The notes under the pieces were generated by a model. That model did no database searches and was not told the DNA's origin. It saw only the letters and a list, made by a program, of their open reading frames with translations. This document shows, in pieces, positions 12,917 through 21,749 of a DNA stretch of 24,178 bases (within the stretch, counting starts at the first letter, position 1; every line of letters begins with the position of its first letter). This DNA comes from a virus. A program made the translations under genes and the position numbers. The DNA is taken from positions 1 through 24,178 of IMG/VR virus record IMGVR_UViG_3300005184_000001; one strand, written 5' to 3'.

Positions 12917-13398
12917 TGAAAGAACAAACATGGACGTTCGTCGATAAAACGGCATGGCCAGCGGGGCAATGGCAGCACGAGCCGGACAAGATGCAATGGA
13001 CCGACGCGGCAAGTGGCCTGCCATGTCTCGCCGTGCGTAATCATGCGGGCGTCTGGTGCGGATATGTCGGCGTTGCCGAGGGGCATCCGTTGTTTCAGGT
13101 CGGCTATGACGATGTCGAGGCTGACATCGATGTCCACGGTGGTCTGACCTACTCGGCTCTCTGCGACGAAATGAACGCGCCGCATGGCATCTGCCACATT
13201 CCCGAACCTGGCCAGCCCGATCATGTGTGGTGGCTCGGCTTCGACACGGCGCATGCTGGCGATCTGATGCCGCCCTACGCCGCGCTGTACGGGCTGTTGA
13301 GGGGTGATACCTACAAGGATCTGAACTATGTGCGGGCTGAGTGTTCCAGCCTCGCAGCGCAGCTTGCCGCCCTGGTGGCCGACGGATTGACGAGGTGA
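12916..13398 (+). CDS. Conserved phage hypothetical protein
   Basis: 160 residues from ATG 12916, preceded by a strong CGGAGG. The sequence contains GVWCGYVGVAEGHPLF, DVHGGLTYSALC, GICHIPEPGQPDHVWWLGFDTAHAGDLMP and, near the end, YKDLNYVRAECSSLAAQLAALV. This set of motifs recurs, from memory, in a widespread phage protein of unknown function in Actinomycetota and other tailed phages. The His/Cys/Asp-rich centre (GGLTY, CH, FDTAHAGD) hints at a catalytic or metal site. Function not assigned. Confidence 0.78.
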   Translation: MKEQTWTFVDKTAWPAGQWQHEPDKMQWTDAASGLPCLAVRNHAGVWCGYVGVAEGHPLFQVGYDDVEADIDVHGGLTYSALCDEMNAPHGICHIPEPGQPDHVWWLGFDTAHAGDLMPPYAALYGLLRGDTYKDLNYVRAECSSLAAQLAALVADGLTR

Positions 13399-13401
13399 TC
13401 A

Positions 13402-13710
13402 ATGCCCAAACTAGACGTTTCGACGATTTACGGTCACGGCAGCCAGAAGCCAATTGTGGAGCTGCGGCTGCCGAAACCGAGCAAGACGCAGCCGGCGCAT
13501 GAGCAGAAGCGGAACCTCGTGCAGATGAGCGTCGACGAGGCGCGCGATCTGGCGATGAACCTCCTGCAAGCTGCCGAGTCGGCGATCCAGGATGCCTTTA
13601 TCGTCGACTTTATGACCAGGAAGATCGGGCTGGACGATCGGGCCGTCGCCGCATTTCTGGGCGACTTCCGCACGATGCGCCGCGATCGGCAGAATGACGA
13701 GACGGCGTGA
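13402..13710 (+). CDS. Hypothetical protein, early operon
   Basis: 102 residues, start ATG 13402 with GAGGTGA upstream. An N-terminal beta-like part (MPKLDVSTIYGHGSQKPIVELRLP) and a helical C-terminal part (SVDEARDLAMNLLQAAESAIQDAFIVDFM, AVAAFLGDFRTMRRDR). The EARDLAMNLLQAAESA segment is reminiscent of small phage proteins of unknown function. Overlaps the next gene by four bases (GTGA). Confidence 0.7.
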   Translation: MPKLDVSTIYGHGSQKPIVELRLPKPSKTQPAHEQKRNLVQMSVDEARDLAMNLLQAAESAIQDAFIVDFMTRKIGLDDRAVAAFLGDFRTMRRDRQNDETA

Positions 13711-13925
13711 GCAAGAAGCGCAAGAAGACGCCACCCGACGACGCGACCCTGCGCCGAGCCGAGGCCATGACCGTCCATCGTGAGAAGCGCCGCGAGTTGT
13801 GGGAGCGCCTGACGGCAGTGAGCGCCAGGCCCGAGCAGTACGTCGAGGTGATGCGCCTCTATACCATCAAGGGGCCTGCGGCGGCCGAGGCGCGGGTTGT
13901 CGAGATCGAGGACAAGCAGGCATGA
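13707..13925 (+). CDS. Small basic hypothetical protein
   Basis: 72 residues, GTG start at 13707 overlapping the previous stop. It is charged and helical throughout: MSKKRKKTPPDDATLRRAEAM, then VHREKRRELWERL and a final acidic VVEIEDKQA. No family recognised. The four-base overlaps at both ends place it in the coupled operon. Confidence 0.62.
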   Translation: MSKKRKKTPPDDATLRRAEAMTVHREKRRELWERLTAVSARPEQYVEVMRLYTIKGPAAAEARVVEIEDKQA

Positions 13926-14068
13926 GTCGAGACGAAATGGAACGGATCCTCGATGACAGGATGCGGGAGATCGCGGCATGGCATCGCCGGCGGGTCGTGT
14001 GGTTCTGGATTCACCTCCTGGCCGTGCTTGCGCTGACCGTGCTGATGTGGTGGGTTTTCATCCGATGA
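13922..14068 (+). CDS. Tiny single-span membrane protein (holin candidate)
   Basis: 48 residues, MSRDEMERILDDRMREIAAWHRRR followed by one strongly hydrophobic segment (VVWFWIHLLAVLALTVLMWWVFI, residues about 25-47). The basic HRRR before the span predicts the N-terminus inside. The ATG overlaps the previous stop (ATGA). Together with the next gene it forms a pair of tiny membrane proteins at the end of the early operon. With no holin beside the endolysin, these two are the only obvious candidates, though the assignment is inference. Confidence 0.6.
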   Translation: MSRDEMERILDDRMREIAAWHRRRVVWFWIHLLAVLALTVLMWWVFIR

Positions 14069-14208
14069 GCGGGAAGCTCACGGATGACCAGACGGACGGC
14101 CTGTGCCTTGCGCTGGCCTGTCTCGGCGTGCTCACGGCGTCCGTCCTGGTTGTGATCAGCGTGCTCCTGATCATCATCGTCGTGCGCGGCTGTGCGCTCG
14201 GGTGCTAA
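14065..14208 (+). CDS. Tiny single-span membrane protein (second of a pair)
   Basis: 47 residues. A short polar start (MSGKLTDDQTDG) leads into a long hydrophobic stretch LCLALACLGVLTASVLVVIS and VLLIIIVV (residues about 13-40), ending RGCALGC. It overlaps the preceding gene by ATGA (14065-14068) and has no ribosome-binding site of its own, so it probably depends on coupled translation. One long span or a tight hairpin is possible. Could be half of a two-component holin, or an unrelated membrane peptide. Confidence 0.55.
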   Translation: MSGKLTDDQTDGLCLALACLGVLTASVLVVISVLLIIIVVRGCALGC

Positions 14209-14255
14209 TGGCGCAGTATCACGCATAGCATTCTGCGCATGAAAGGATTCCCCCT

Positions 14256-14498
14256 ATGCCAATCACAACCCTTGACGACCTGGCCGTGCCGATCCCGCGC
14301 TCGGCCGAGGTATCGCAGGACGCGCTGAAAATCGCCCTCTTGCAACGGGGCGAGGTCATCAGCCTGGCCCGGCCGAATGGCGAGGGCTGGGTATCGGCTC
14401 GGCGCCGCTTTGATGCCATCGGCGAGCGGCTGGGCTATGACCTCCGGCTCTGGTGGGCCACGACCGGCGAGCGCTGGTACGTGGTGAGAATGCGCTAG
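14256..14498 (+). CDS. Hypothetical protein, last early gene
   Basis: 80 residues, MPITTLDDLAVPIPRSAEVSQDALKIALLQ... ending DLRLWWATTGERWYVVRMR. ATG 14256 is preceded by AAAGGA after a 47-bp gap that contains no visible promoter. The pattern of short beta strands and one helix (SARRRFDAIGERLGY) suggests a small alpha/beta domain; no family recognised. Its TAG stop (14496-14498) lies within the same CTAG as the stop of the converging tail gene, so the genes overlap tail to tail. Confidence 0.7.
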   Translation: MPITTLDDLAVPIPRSAEVSQDALKIALLQRGEVISLARPNGEGWVSARRRFDAIGERLGYDLRLWWATTGERWYVVRMR

Positions 14499-15937
14499 GC
14501 GTCCGTGTGGGCGCGCGCTTCTGCGACCTCGCGCACAAGACGCGCGAGCAGCTCTTGATCGTTCTCAGGCCAGCGATCGCCGGCAGCGACGACGAGTTGC
14601 GGCGTCAGGATGCCGGCGTCTGTCACCTGCGTCGTGCTTTCCAAGACGACGAGGTCGGCGTCGACGTCGACCCAGGTATAGCCGGCTATGACGTCGCGAT
14701 AGACGACGCGGATCGTCTCTCCTGGCATGATCTCGCGGTCGAGCTTGGCGACGTCGAGCTGATACGATCGCTGCGGCTCGCTGTTGGCGCGCAGGTGCTC
14801 AAACGCAGCGTCATAGAGCTGGTTCCGCGCGGCGATCGTCGAGGTCGGGGTCGGGTCGACGTTCGGCGCGGGCTCGGGTGATATGTCCTGATAATTACGC
14901 CGCAGATGGAAGTAGCCGTACTGCGTTTCGGCGGCAGGTCGCACGAGCTGATTATGATCGAGGTCGAGCGTATACCCGGGGGGAGGGGTGCGCGTCGTGC
15001 GGTTCGGATCCGAAGCGCTGTCGGCCAGCGTCAGACGATCCGACGCGCGCCCCGCGCCGAACGGCGATATACGTGATATGAGCTCGCTGCTATCATGCAG
15101 CACGACGAGCGACGTGATATGACAGACGTCGGGATTGCTCGCTGACGGCGACGCTGCGTTGACCGCACGGATGCCCGACGCAGGTCGCACGTCATACAAC
15201 CAGACGACCTCGCGCCCTGTCCCGAGCCGAAAATGCGTCCCGGTCGCGTTTGCCAGCTTGATCAGCAGCTGCAAGACGCTCTCGTCGCCCACCTGGTAGA
15301 AGACCTGCGCGCGCGTGATCGGCACGCCCGGTGCGGTGTTGGTCGCCGGCGAGCTGATCGTCAGCGACGACGCGCCGACGCTGACGACGGTCGCACCTGC
15401 AGGGATGCCGACACCGAAAATAGCGCTCCCCTCGCGGCCTGTCCAGTTGGCGATATTGATCACGTTGGCGATCGTCGTCGAGCCGGTCGTCGTGTCGCCG
15501 GTCGACGCGTAGCCGTAGGTATTGACGAGCCACGGCGCGACCGGCAGCGCGTTTGTCGTCGAGAAGATCAGCGTCAGCGCGTCGACGAGCGGCATCGGCC
15601 CGCTGCCGTTTTTGAGCGTCATCGCGCCCGCAGGTCGCATCGCGAGCTCGCGCAGCAGGTCGTCGCCGCCGATGCTCAGCACGCGCGCAGCGGTGTCGAG
15701 CTCGATGGTATCCACGATGCCGAGCCCGAGATCCGCGCGCACGCCAGCCCGCGACCCGAAGCCGTGCGCGTAGGATCTGAGCTCGACGAGCTGCGCGCGC
15801 GGATCTGTCGCCGCGACCTCAAACGCGATCGCACCTGCGCGGTCGAGCCGGCGCGTGCGGCGCCAGGTCGACGCCGTCGCGAGCGGTCCCTCGCCGCGCC
15901 TGACCCCCGCCGCTGTCTCGACGTCGATCGACAGCAT
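14495..15937 (-). CDS. Tail-tip hub / baseplate protein (Tal-like)
   Basis: 480 residues. The N-terminus (MLSIDVETAAGVRR..., WRRTRRLDRAGAIAFEVAATDPRAQLVELRSYAHGF) and the later GYTLDLDHNQLVRP and DVAKLDREIMPGETIRVVYRDV segments match the beta-barrel hub layout seen in siphovirus tail-tip (gp27/Tal, Gp37-like) proteins. Residues about 149-204 look inserted: TTGSTTIANVI, IPAGATVVSVGASSLTISSPAT is a module common in phage fibres and bacterial adhesins. It is the last late gene, after the spike; hubs usually precede fibres. No peptidoglycan-degrading domain is visible. ATG 15937 lies one base after the spike stop. Confidence 0.7.
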   Translation of the reverse strand: MLSIDVETAAGVRRGEGPLATASTWRRTRRLDRAGAIAFEVAATDPRAQLVELRSYAHGFGSRAGVRADLGLGIVDTIELDTAARVLSIGGDDLLRELAMRPAGAMTLKNGSGPMPLVDALTLIFSTTNALPVAPWLVNTYGYASTGDTTTGSTTIANVINIANWTGREGSAIFGVGIPAGATVVSVGASSLTISSPATNTAPGVPITRAQVFYQVGDESVLQLLIKLANATGTHFRLGTGREVVWLYDVRPASGIRAVNAASPSASNPDVCHITSLVVLHDSSELISRISPFGAGRASDRLTLADSASDPNRTTRTPPPGYTLDLDHNQLVRPAAETQYGYFHLRRNYQDISPEPAPNVDPTPTSTIAARNQLYDAAFEHLRANSEPQRSYQLDVAKLDREIMPGETIRVVYRDVIAGYTWVDVDADLVVLESTTQVTDAGILTPQLVVAAGDRWPENDQELLARLVREVAEARAHTDA

Positions 15938-15938
15938 G

Positions 15939-18713
15939 CTAGGCCGCCCGGTTCGTGCGCGCTTGCACCGACCAGTTGATCGTATGCCCCGCGATGCCTG
16001 TCACCGTCAGACGTACGACCTGCGCCGAGATCCCGAGCGACGCAGCGTATGCCGCCTGACTTTCATAGTCGACGACCGACGAGGCCGGCGCGACGATCGC
16101 CGTCGTCACCCCGCCGACCATCTTATAGATCCCGCGCAGCGTATAGCGCGCATTGTCGTCGCCGTTCGTGCGTCGCGCGATGACCGTGAGCTCGACCTCG
16201 ACGACCTGACCCTCTTGCAGCTGTAGTCGCCAAATAATGTTATTCGGCGTCGCGTCGACCGTCGTCGCGAACCCCTCACCGGGGAAGTTGGCGCCGTAGC
16301 TTCCTGCAAGGTACAGCCGAATATCTGCGGTTGTATTGCCGCTGCCGTAGCAGCCGCGCACGACCGGGTCGACGCTGTTGGCTTCGGCCACCTGGATCCC
16401 GTACTGCTGCGTATGCACCGCTTGATCGTCGACGCCGACACAATCGAGAATTGCAGGTCGCGTCGAGTTGGTCACCAGGATGCCGCGCTGCCCCGTCTGT
16501 CCCTGCCCGTTGTTGAGCGCGCGCGCGCGCTCAACCTGCAAGCGGTCGGTGTAGATCGCAAAAATGCCGTGTCCCTTGTTGAGCGCGGTACGGATCTCGC
16601 TGAGCGCGACGCCAGGTAAATAGCTCGTCGACGCGCCGATGACCCGCACCCCGTCGCTCGTCGTCGAGCCCGCCACGCGGAACCCATGCACCCGATGGTC
16701 GCGCTCCTGCCCGACCTGCGCGCGTCCGAGGCCTCGGCCAGCGTTGGCGATGACAGGAAGCCCGACAGAGATCGTCAGCGTCGACCCGACCTGATCCGTC
16801 GCTGCGGTCGTCGAGTGGGTAAACCCTCCCTCGAGCTCGACGACGACCGACGAGCCGGCTGTAAACGGTGGCCAGGCGACGCCCGTCTCGCTGTCGACCT
16901 CCATTTCGATCGTCAGCACCGTCGCGCCGACGAGCGCGTCGACCGTGAGCCGTGCCTGAATGTCGCCAAGCGTGCGTTTGAGCGCGAGCCCTGCGAGCGT
17001 GTTCTCGGCGCTGCAATCTATAAACTCCGTCTCGCGACCTTCCTGCGCGACGAATCCCGCGATCGTCGAGTTGATCACATGGCAGTTGAGATAGCGCGTC
17101 TTGCGACTTTCGCGTCGCGGATCTGCCGTGGCCCACCCGACGTCAGGGTACGGGTACGTCAGCGCTTGCGTCGACAGCGCTGCGGCATGATACGGCGCGC
17201 TTCCTCGATCGCGGAACCCGATCAGCGTGCGACGCGTGCCGCTCGCGACGACATTCTCGACGAGACAATCCTCGACCAAATTCCTGTTCCCGCCTTTGAC
17301 CTGGAACGCATAATAAAACGGACTGTCGGCGGCGAGACAGCGCTCCAACCGACAGTCATCGCACATATGCAAGAGGAAGCCGAACGATTGCCCGCCCGAG
17401 CCCCTGACGCCGCGCACGACGCAGCGCTCGACGCTCGACTTTTGGCATATGTCGAGCGTGATCGCCGTGCCTGATGCACTCTCTTTGACGACGTCGCGGA
17501 TCGAGCACTCGATCCCCCACGAGATGCGCGGCGCGCGCGCGACCTGCAAGGGGTCGAGGTAGTTCGTCCCAATGCGCCAGTTGACGATGTGAGAATTACG
17601 GACAGCGTTTGACCAATTGCCCGCGACGCCGCTGTCGCCGTTGATGTAAAAGCGCCCGGTCGAGGTGCCGACGACGAGCGCGCCCAAACCGTCGAGCACG
17701 ACGTTACTCGTGCGGATCACGACGTCAGACATGATCAAATAGGAAGCACCAGGACCGCCCGCGACGATGCGCCCGCCCCCGCCCAGGTTGCTCAGGTAGT
17801 CGACGGCTTCCTGAAACGCGGGCGCGCTATCCTTGACGCCGTAGGGGTCGGCGCCGAAAAACTCGACCGCGACCGACTTCGCGAGCACGTCGATCACCTG
17901 CGGCAGCGTCATCCCCGCGCTTTCAGATCCTGGCGCTGCCGTGCGCGCGAGCACGACCTCGCGCGACGAGATCCCGACGACCGAATTGACGCTCGCGACC
18001 TGCTCGTCGAACCAGTCGACTGGAATATGCTCGACGAGGTGAATGATATTCGGCGCGATCGGGGCCTGACAGCGCGCGACATGCAGCCGGCCATAATCGT
18101 TGACGACTTCGAGCCATATTCCCTCGAGGAAGTCGGCGGCATCCTCGACGCGCAGCGCAGCCGTGCAGACGTCGCCGCTCGTCTCGTGCGCGCTGGCGGC
18201 GATCGTCGTCGACGCGCGCAGCTCGTCGGCAGCTGTCACGTCGATCGGGCCGTACCGCCCGTTATACGCGCTCGTGCCGACGACCTCGACATAGTCGCCG
18301 TCGCTCATACGGTGCGCGCCGGCTGTCACGATGACGAGCTGCGCGCCGTCGCTGCCGATATCGGCTATGTGGCGCGCACCTGCAAGATGCGTCAAACGGG
18401 TCGTCTGCGCGCCACAGCAGACGCTCGACATGCTCTCGACGACGTCGAGCCGCTGGTCGAGCGCGCTGTCGTTGGCTTTCCTGACGGCAGCTTCGGCGGC
18501 ATTGTCTCGCGCTCGCGCTTCGGCTTCGGCTGCGTCGGCGGCAATACGCGCGGCGGCTTCGGCCTGGTCGCCGGCGATGCGCTCGGCCTGTTCGTGTGCG
18601 TCGGCATCCATGCGCGCGTCGCGCTCGTCTGCGTCGGCTGCGATACGCGCGTCGCGCTCAGCTGCGACCGATGCCGGCAGCTCGGGCGTCAGCGTTGGAT
18701 CCAGAATACTCAT
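15939..18713 (-). CDS. Tail spike with N-terminal coiled coil and right-handed beta-helix
   Basis: 924 residues, the largest protein here. Residues about 15-90 are an Ala/Asp/Glu/Arg heptad coiled coil (AAERDARIAADADERDAR and variants), a trimerisation and attachment stalk. Residues about 100-270 form a separate mixed domain. From about 280, FFGADPYGVKDSAPAFQEAVDYL is the typical entry motif of pectate-lyase-like beta-helices, followed by many short strand turns (NVVLDGLGALVVG, SVERCVVRGVRG, RLERCLAADSP). The helix is broken by an insert at about residues 590-650 (LTVDALVGATVLTIEMEV...). The C-terminus (about 810-924) is a beta-sandwich-like cap. Such spikes bind and often cleave cell-surface polysaccharide; no catalytic residues can be named from sequence alone. 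Confidence 0.85.
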   Translation of the reverse strand: MSILDPTLTPELPASVAAERDARIAADADERDARMDADAHEQAERIAGDQAEAAARIAADAAEAEARARDNAAEAAVRKANDSALDQRLDVVESMSSVCCGAQTTRLTHLAGARHIADIGSDGAQLVIVTAGAHRMSDGDYVEVVGTSAYNGRYGPIDVTAADELRASTTIAASAHETSGDVCTAALRVEDAADFLEGIWLEVVNDYGRLHVARCQAPIAPNIIHLVEHIPVDWFDEQVASVNSVVGISSREVVLARTAAPGSESAGMTLPQVIDVLAKSVAVEFFGADPYGVKDSAPAFQEAVDYLSNLGGGGRIVAGGPGASYLIMSDVVIRTSNVVLDGLGALVVGTSTGRFYINGDSGVAGNWSNAVRNSHIVNWRIGTNYLDPLQVARAPRISWGIECSIRDVVKESASGTAITLDICQKSSVERCVVRGVRGSGGQSFGFLLHMCDDCRLERCLAADSPFYYAFQVKGGNRNLVEDCLVENVVASGTRRTLIGFRDRGSAPYHAAALSTQALTYPYPDVGWATADPRRESRKTRYLNCHVINSTIAGFVAQEGRETEFIDCSAENTLAGLALKRTLGDIQARLTVDALVGATVLTIEMEVDSETGVAWPPFTAGSSVVVELEGGFTHSTTAATDQVGSTLTISVGLPVIANAGRGLGRAQVGQERDHRVHGFRVAGSTTSDGVRVIGASTSYLPGVALSEIRTALNKGHGIFAIYTDRLQVERARALNNGQGQTGQRGILVTNSTRPAILDCVGVDDQAVHTQQYGIQVAEANSVDPVVRGCYGSGNTTADIRLYLAGSYGANFPGEGFATTVDATPNNIIWRLQLQEGQVVEVELTVIARRTNGDDNARYTLRGIYKMVGGVTTAIVAPASSVVDYESQAAYAASLGISAQVVRLTVTGIAGHTINWSVQARTNRAA

Positions 18714-18726
18714 GCAGGTATACCCC

Positions 18727-19125
18727 TCATGCGACCGTGAGCGCGGGCTTCGCGGTGATGCCGCCCGCAGCGTTTCGGGTGACCAGCGGCTGCGTGACAG
18801 CTTTCCCGCTCAGGACGTGGGTGATGTGGTACGCGTCGACCGCTTCCCAGGTCGTATTAACCGCGTCAGTTGTAAAGGTTCCTGTCGAGCCGTCAGGCCA
18901 CAAGACGCCCGCGCTCGCGACGACACGGACATAGGTCGCGTTATACGTGATCGTCAGCATCTGGTATGCAGCCGCTTCGGTCCACGCTTTGAGCTGCGCG
19001 ACCGTCGCGCCAGCCCCGCCGACGAGGTTCGTCAGCGCTGCGTCGAGCGCCGCGAGGGGCGCATTGACGATCGCCGCGTTTGCCTGCGCGCCGACGGCAA
19101 TCGGTACGTGATAATTTGTCGACAT
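18727..19125 (-). CDS. Small tail protein
   Basis: 132 residues from ATG 19125 (a GTG at 19137 is also in frame). MSTNYHVPIAVGAQANAAIVNAPLAALDAALTNL is typical of the start of small siphovirus tail-tip or fibre-base proteins, followed by beta-rich sequence (TITYNATYVRVVASAGVLWPDGSTGTF). It lies two bases from the distal tail gene and 13 bp before the spike gene; it may link the spike to the tail tip. No family is recognised with certainty. Confidence 0.65.
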   Translation of the reverse strand: MSTNYHVPIAVGAQANAAIVNAPLAALDAALTNLVGGAGATVAQLKAWTEAAAYQMLTITYNATYVRVVASAGVLWPDGSTGTFTTDAVNTTWEAVDAYHITHVLSGKAVTQPLVTRNAAGGITAKPALTVA

Positions 19126-19127
19126 AG

Positions 19128-20021
19128 TTAGGCCCACCCATCGCTATAGATTGCCGTGAGTATCGCGTCAGTCGTGCTCGTGATCGTCACCTCGACGACC
19201 GTCGTCCCTGGATCGAGCTGGAGCCAGCCGGGGATCAGGTGTCCCGCGTCGAGCGTAAAATGCGCGTAATCCCCGACATACGCGCCCGTATCGTTTGTCT
19301 CGACAGCTTGCCGGCCAGCGTCGATCCGCAGCGTGTGGCCTGGAAAGATGGCGCCCGTATAGAGTAGCCGCGCCTGGTCGCTGCCGTCAGGCCCGATCGT
19401 CCTGATGCTGACTTGCGATATGCCGACGGTGCTCGCGCGCACCTCGAAGATAGGATCAAGGATTGTCGCGTTGCCGGCGTTGACCAGGCTGAATATCGTC
19501 ATGCTCGACGCCGACAGGTTGAACACGTCGCCGGTCTGCTCGTCGAAGACGAGCCCCGCGTCGAAGTGATAGCCGGCGTCAAACGTCCAGCCGTCGCCGT
19601 GCGCGCTCCCGCGCCAGGGGGGATCGTAGAGCACAAACTCGGTATCGACGTCGAGCGCCACCTCGGGACAGCCGCGAAACAATGCGCGCGGCTCGCGCAG
19701 CGCGTCGACGCTCGACAGCTCGGCCATGGTCCAGACGACCGACCCGTCAGGTCGTCGCGCATACAGCGGCTGCACGGTGCCGCGCGCTGCACAAAGCGCC
19801 GCAAACGCGACGTCGACCTCGACGAGCGACGCGCCAAGCATCGTCCCCGTCCGGCGCAAGACGCGCGCCCCCTGCGGTGCTTGCTCGACGCCGTAGCCGC
19901 GGTACGCCCCGCCAGCCGGCAGGTCGAGGTATGACGCGCGCGTCCCTGATGCGCCGACGGGCTCGCTCGGGTCATAGATAGGAAGCGCGATCGCGCCGAA
20001 GCGCTCATAGCTCAGCAGCAC
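19128..20021 (-). CDS. Distal tail protein (Dit-like), probable
   Basis: 297 residues, GTG start at 20021 directly after the tape measure stop with AGGGGGTGA upstream. Beta-rich throughout: an N-terminal domain (about 1-130) and a C-terminal half with TFDAGYHFDAGLVF, DPIFEVRASTVGISQVSIRTI, GHTLRIDAGRQAVETNDTGAYVGDYAHF and WLQLDPGTTVVEVTITS. The last two match the C-terminal domain of Dit-type siphovirus tail proteins, which form the hexameric ring below the tail tube. Position right after the tape measure gene supports this. Confidence 0.8.
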   Translation of the reverse strand: MLLSYERFGAIALPIYDPSEPVGASGTRASYLDLPAGGAYRGYGVEQAPQGARVLRRTGTMLGASLVEVDVAFAALCAARGTVQPLYARRPDGSVVWTMAELSSVDALREPRALFRGCPEVALDVDTEFVLYDPPWRGSAHGDGWTFDAGYHFDAGLVFDEQTGDVFNLSASSMTIFSLVNAGNATILDPIFEVRASTVGISQVSIRTIGPDGSDQARLLYTGAIFPGHTLRIDAGRQAVETNDTGAYVGDYAHFTLDAGHLIPGWLQLDPGTTVVEVTITSTTDAILTAIYSDGWA

Positions 20022-21749
20022 TTAGATCACCCCCTGCGAGCGCGCTGTCAGACGCAGACCCTGCGTTGCACCGAGCCGCGCTTGCTGTCTGACCCCTGCG
20101 GGCGTGCCGGCAGCAAACGTCTGGTTGATCGTGATCGACGAGCTCGTCGACTGAGCACCGAAGCCCGACCCGCCGCTCGACTTCGTACCCCCGCCGAGTA
20201 GCGGGATATTCGGCACGGCAGGGATCGAGTTAATAATGCTGATGACGCGGTTGAGCACGTCGATCGCTTGTTGGAGCAGACTGTTAAGCCCGTCGAGCAG
20301 CCCTTGCACGATCGCGCGACCGATGCCGTAAAGCGCGGTACTGGCCCACCCGATCGCACCTGAGATCCAGCCGGTGATCGTCGACTGGATCGTATCGAGC
20401 GCGCCAGGAAGCGCAGGTATGACGACCGTCGCGATCCAGTTCACAAACTCGGCGCCGAGCCGCGCCAGCACCGGCACGACCTCGCGCGCAGCTGACGAGA
20501 TAAAGGTCGTCAGCGCGTCGAGGATCGTCGCGAGCGCGCCAGGAAGCGCAGGAATGACGTCGAGCGCGACCCACTTGACGAACGCCAGCCCGAGCCGCGC
20601 CAGCACCGGCACGACGTCGCCGGTCGTCGAGACAATCCACGCGATCAGATCGCCCGCCATTTTCCCCAGGTTTGCGCTCAGTCCCGGCAGCGCGTCGAGC
20701 ACCCAGGCGATCGCGGCCGCGCCGAAGTCTTTGAGCTGCGCGATCCATCCCGGCAGCTGCGCGACGATCCACGCGAGCATCGTCTGACCGAACGCGCGCA
20801 GGTTCGCGAGCAGCGGCGGCATGGCGTCGACGATCCACGCGACAAACGCTTTGCCCCACGTCAGCAGCTGCGCGATCCAGACCGGCCCCTGCTCGACAAT
20901 CCACGCGGCGATCGAGGTCGCGAGCGCTGCAAGCTGCGGTTGTACGACCGCCCACACGCCGCTAAACCCGCCCTCTTGGAACACCGTCAGGATGCTCGAC
21001 GCCCACGCGGTGACCCCGTTGAGCGCAGGAAGCAAGCGCGCCCCGATACCTTCCGCCATCTCTCCGAGCTGGTCGGTCAGCTGCGCCCACCCACCGTTTG
21101 CAGTAGCGGCAGCTTGCGCGCTTCCTCCAAACTCTTTATTGAGCTCGGCGAGGATCACCGTCTGCGCGCCGGTCATGTCGCCGGCTTCCTGCATGACGCG
21201 GATCTGTTCCTTCTGCTCGTCGGTAAAACTGACGCCGACGCGTGACAGCGCGCTGATGCCCTGTATCGGATCGTTGAGCGCCTTGCCGAGCTGGACGGCC
21301 GCGCCGCCCGCATCCGTACCGAGCGCTTGCGCCATGTCGATCATCGTCTGCGTCGTGTCGGGCAGCACCTCTTTGATATTGGTAAACGTGAGCAACATAT
21401 TTTGGCCCTTTTCGATATCGTCGTCACCGAAAAGGGACTTGCCCGACGCAGCGCTCAGCGAGCCGGCCATGTCTGCAATCTGCTCGGCACTAAACCCCGC
21501 AGCGCCACCGGTACTCTCGATCACGGCTTGCGTCTGCGCGAAGACCTGCGCGGCGTCGCGCGCGTCCGAGATGCCGCCCGCGACCGCGCTCGATAATGCC
21601 TCAAAGCCTTTTGTCGCGATGCCGAGCACGGCGCCGCCCGCGAACGTGCCGACAGCCGTCGCGATCCCCTGCCCGATGCCTGACAGCGTCTTGGTTGCCT
21701 CGTCCTTGGCGCTGACAACAATTTCGACGTTCTCGGTATGTGTCGACAT
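20022..21749 (-). CDS. Tape measure protein
   Basis: 575 residues, the tail-length ruler. The N-terminal 230 residues match the TP901-type core: GIGQGIATAVGTFAGGAVLG, then MIDMAQALGTDAGGAAVQLGKALNDPIQGISALSRVGVSFTDEQ. Residues about 270-490 contain spaced Trp repeats (for example QLLTWGKAFVAWIVDAMPPLLANLRAFG, shown here in part) at roughly 11-residue steps, usual for tape measures, with two near-duplicate units VVPVLARLG..FV.W....VIPALPGAL. At about 0.15 nm per residue the tail would be short, near 85 nm (a rule of thumb). The ATG at 21749 overlaps the gpGT stop by one base (TAATG). Confidence 0.93.
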   Translation of the reverse strand: MSTHTENVEIVVSAKDEATKTLSGIGQGIATAVGTFAGGAVLGIATKGFEALSSAVAGGISDARDAAQVFAQTQAVIESTGGAAGFSAEQIADMAGSLSAASGKSLFGDDDIEKGQNMLLTFTNIKEVLPDTTQTMIDMAQALGTDAGGAAVQLGKALNDPIQGISALSRVGVSFTDEQKEQIRVMQEAGDMTGAQTVILAELNKEFGGSAQAAATANGGWAQLTDQLGEMAEGIGARLLPALNGVTAWASSILTVFQEGGFSGVWAVVQPQLAALATSIAAWIVEQGPVWIAQLLTWGKAFVAWIVDAMPPLLANLRAFGQTMLAWIVAQLPGWIAQLKDFGAAAIAWVLDALPGLSANLGKMAGDLIAWIVSTTGDVVPVLARLGLAFVKWVALDVIPALPGALATILDALTTFISSAAREVVPVLARLGAEFVNWIATVVIPALPGALDTIQSTITGWISGAIGWASTALYGIGRAIVQGLLDGLNSLLQQAIDVLNRVISIINSIPAVPNIPLLGGGTKSSGGSGFGAQSTSSSITINQTFAAGTPAGVRQQARLGATQGLRLTARSQGVI

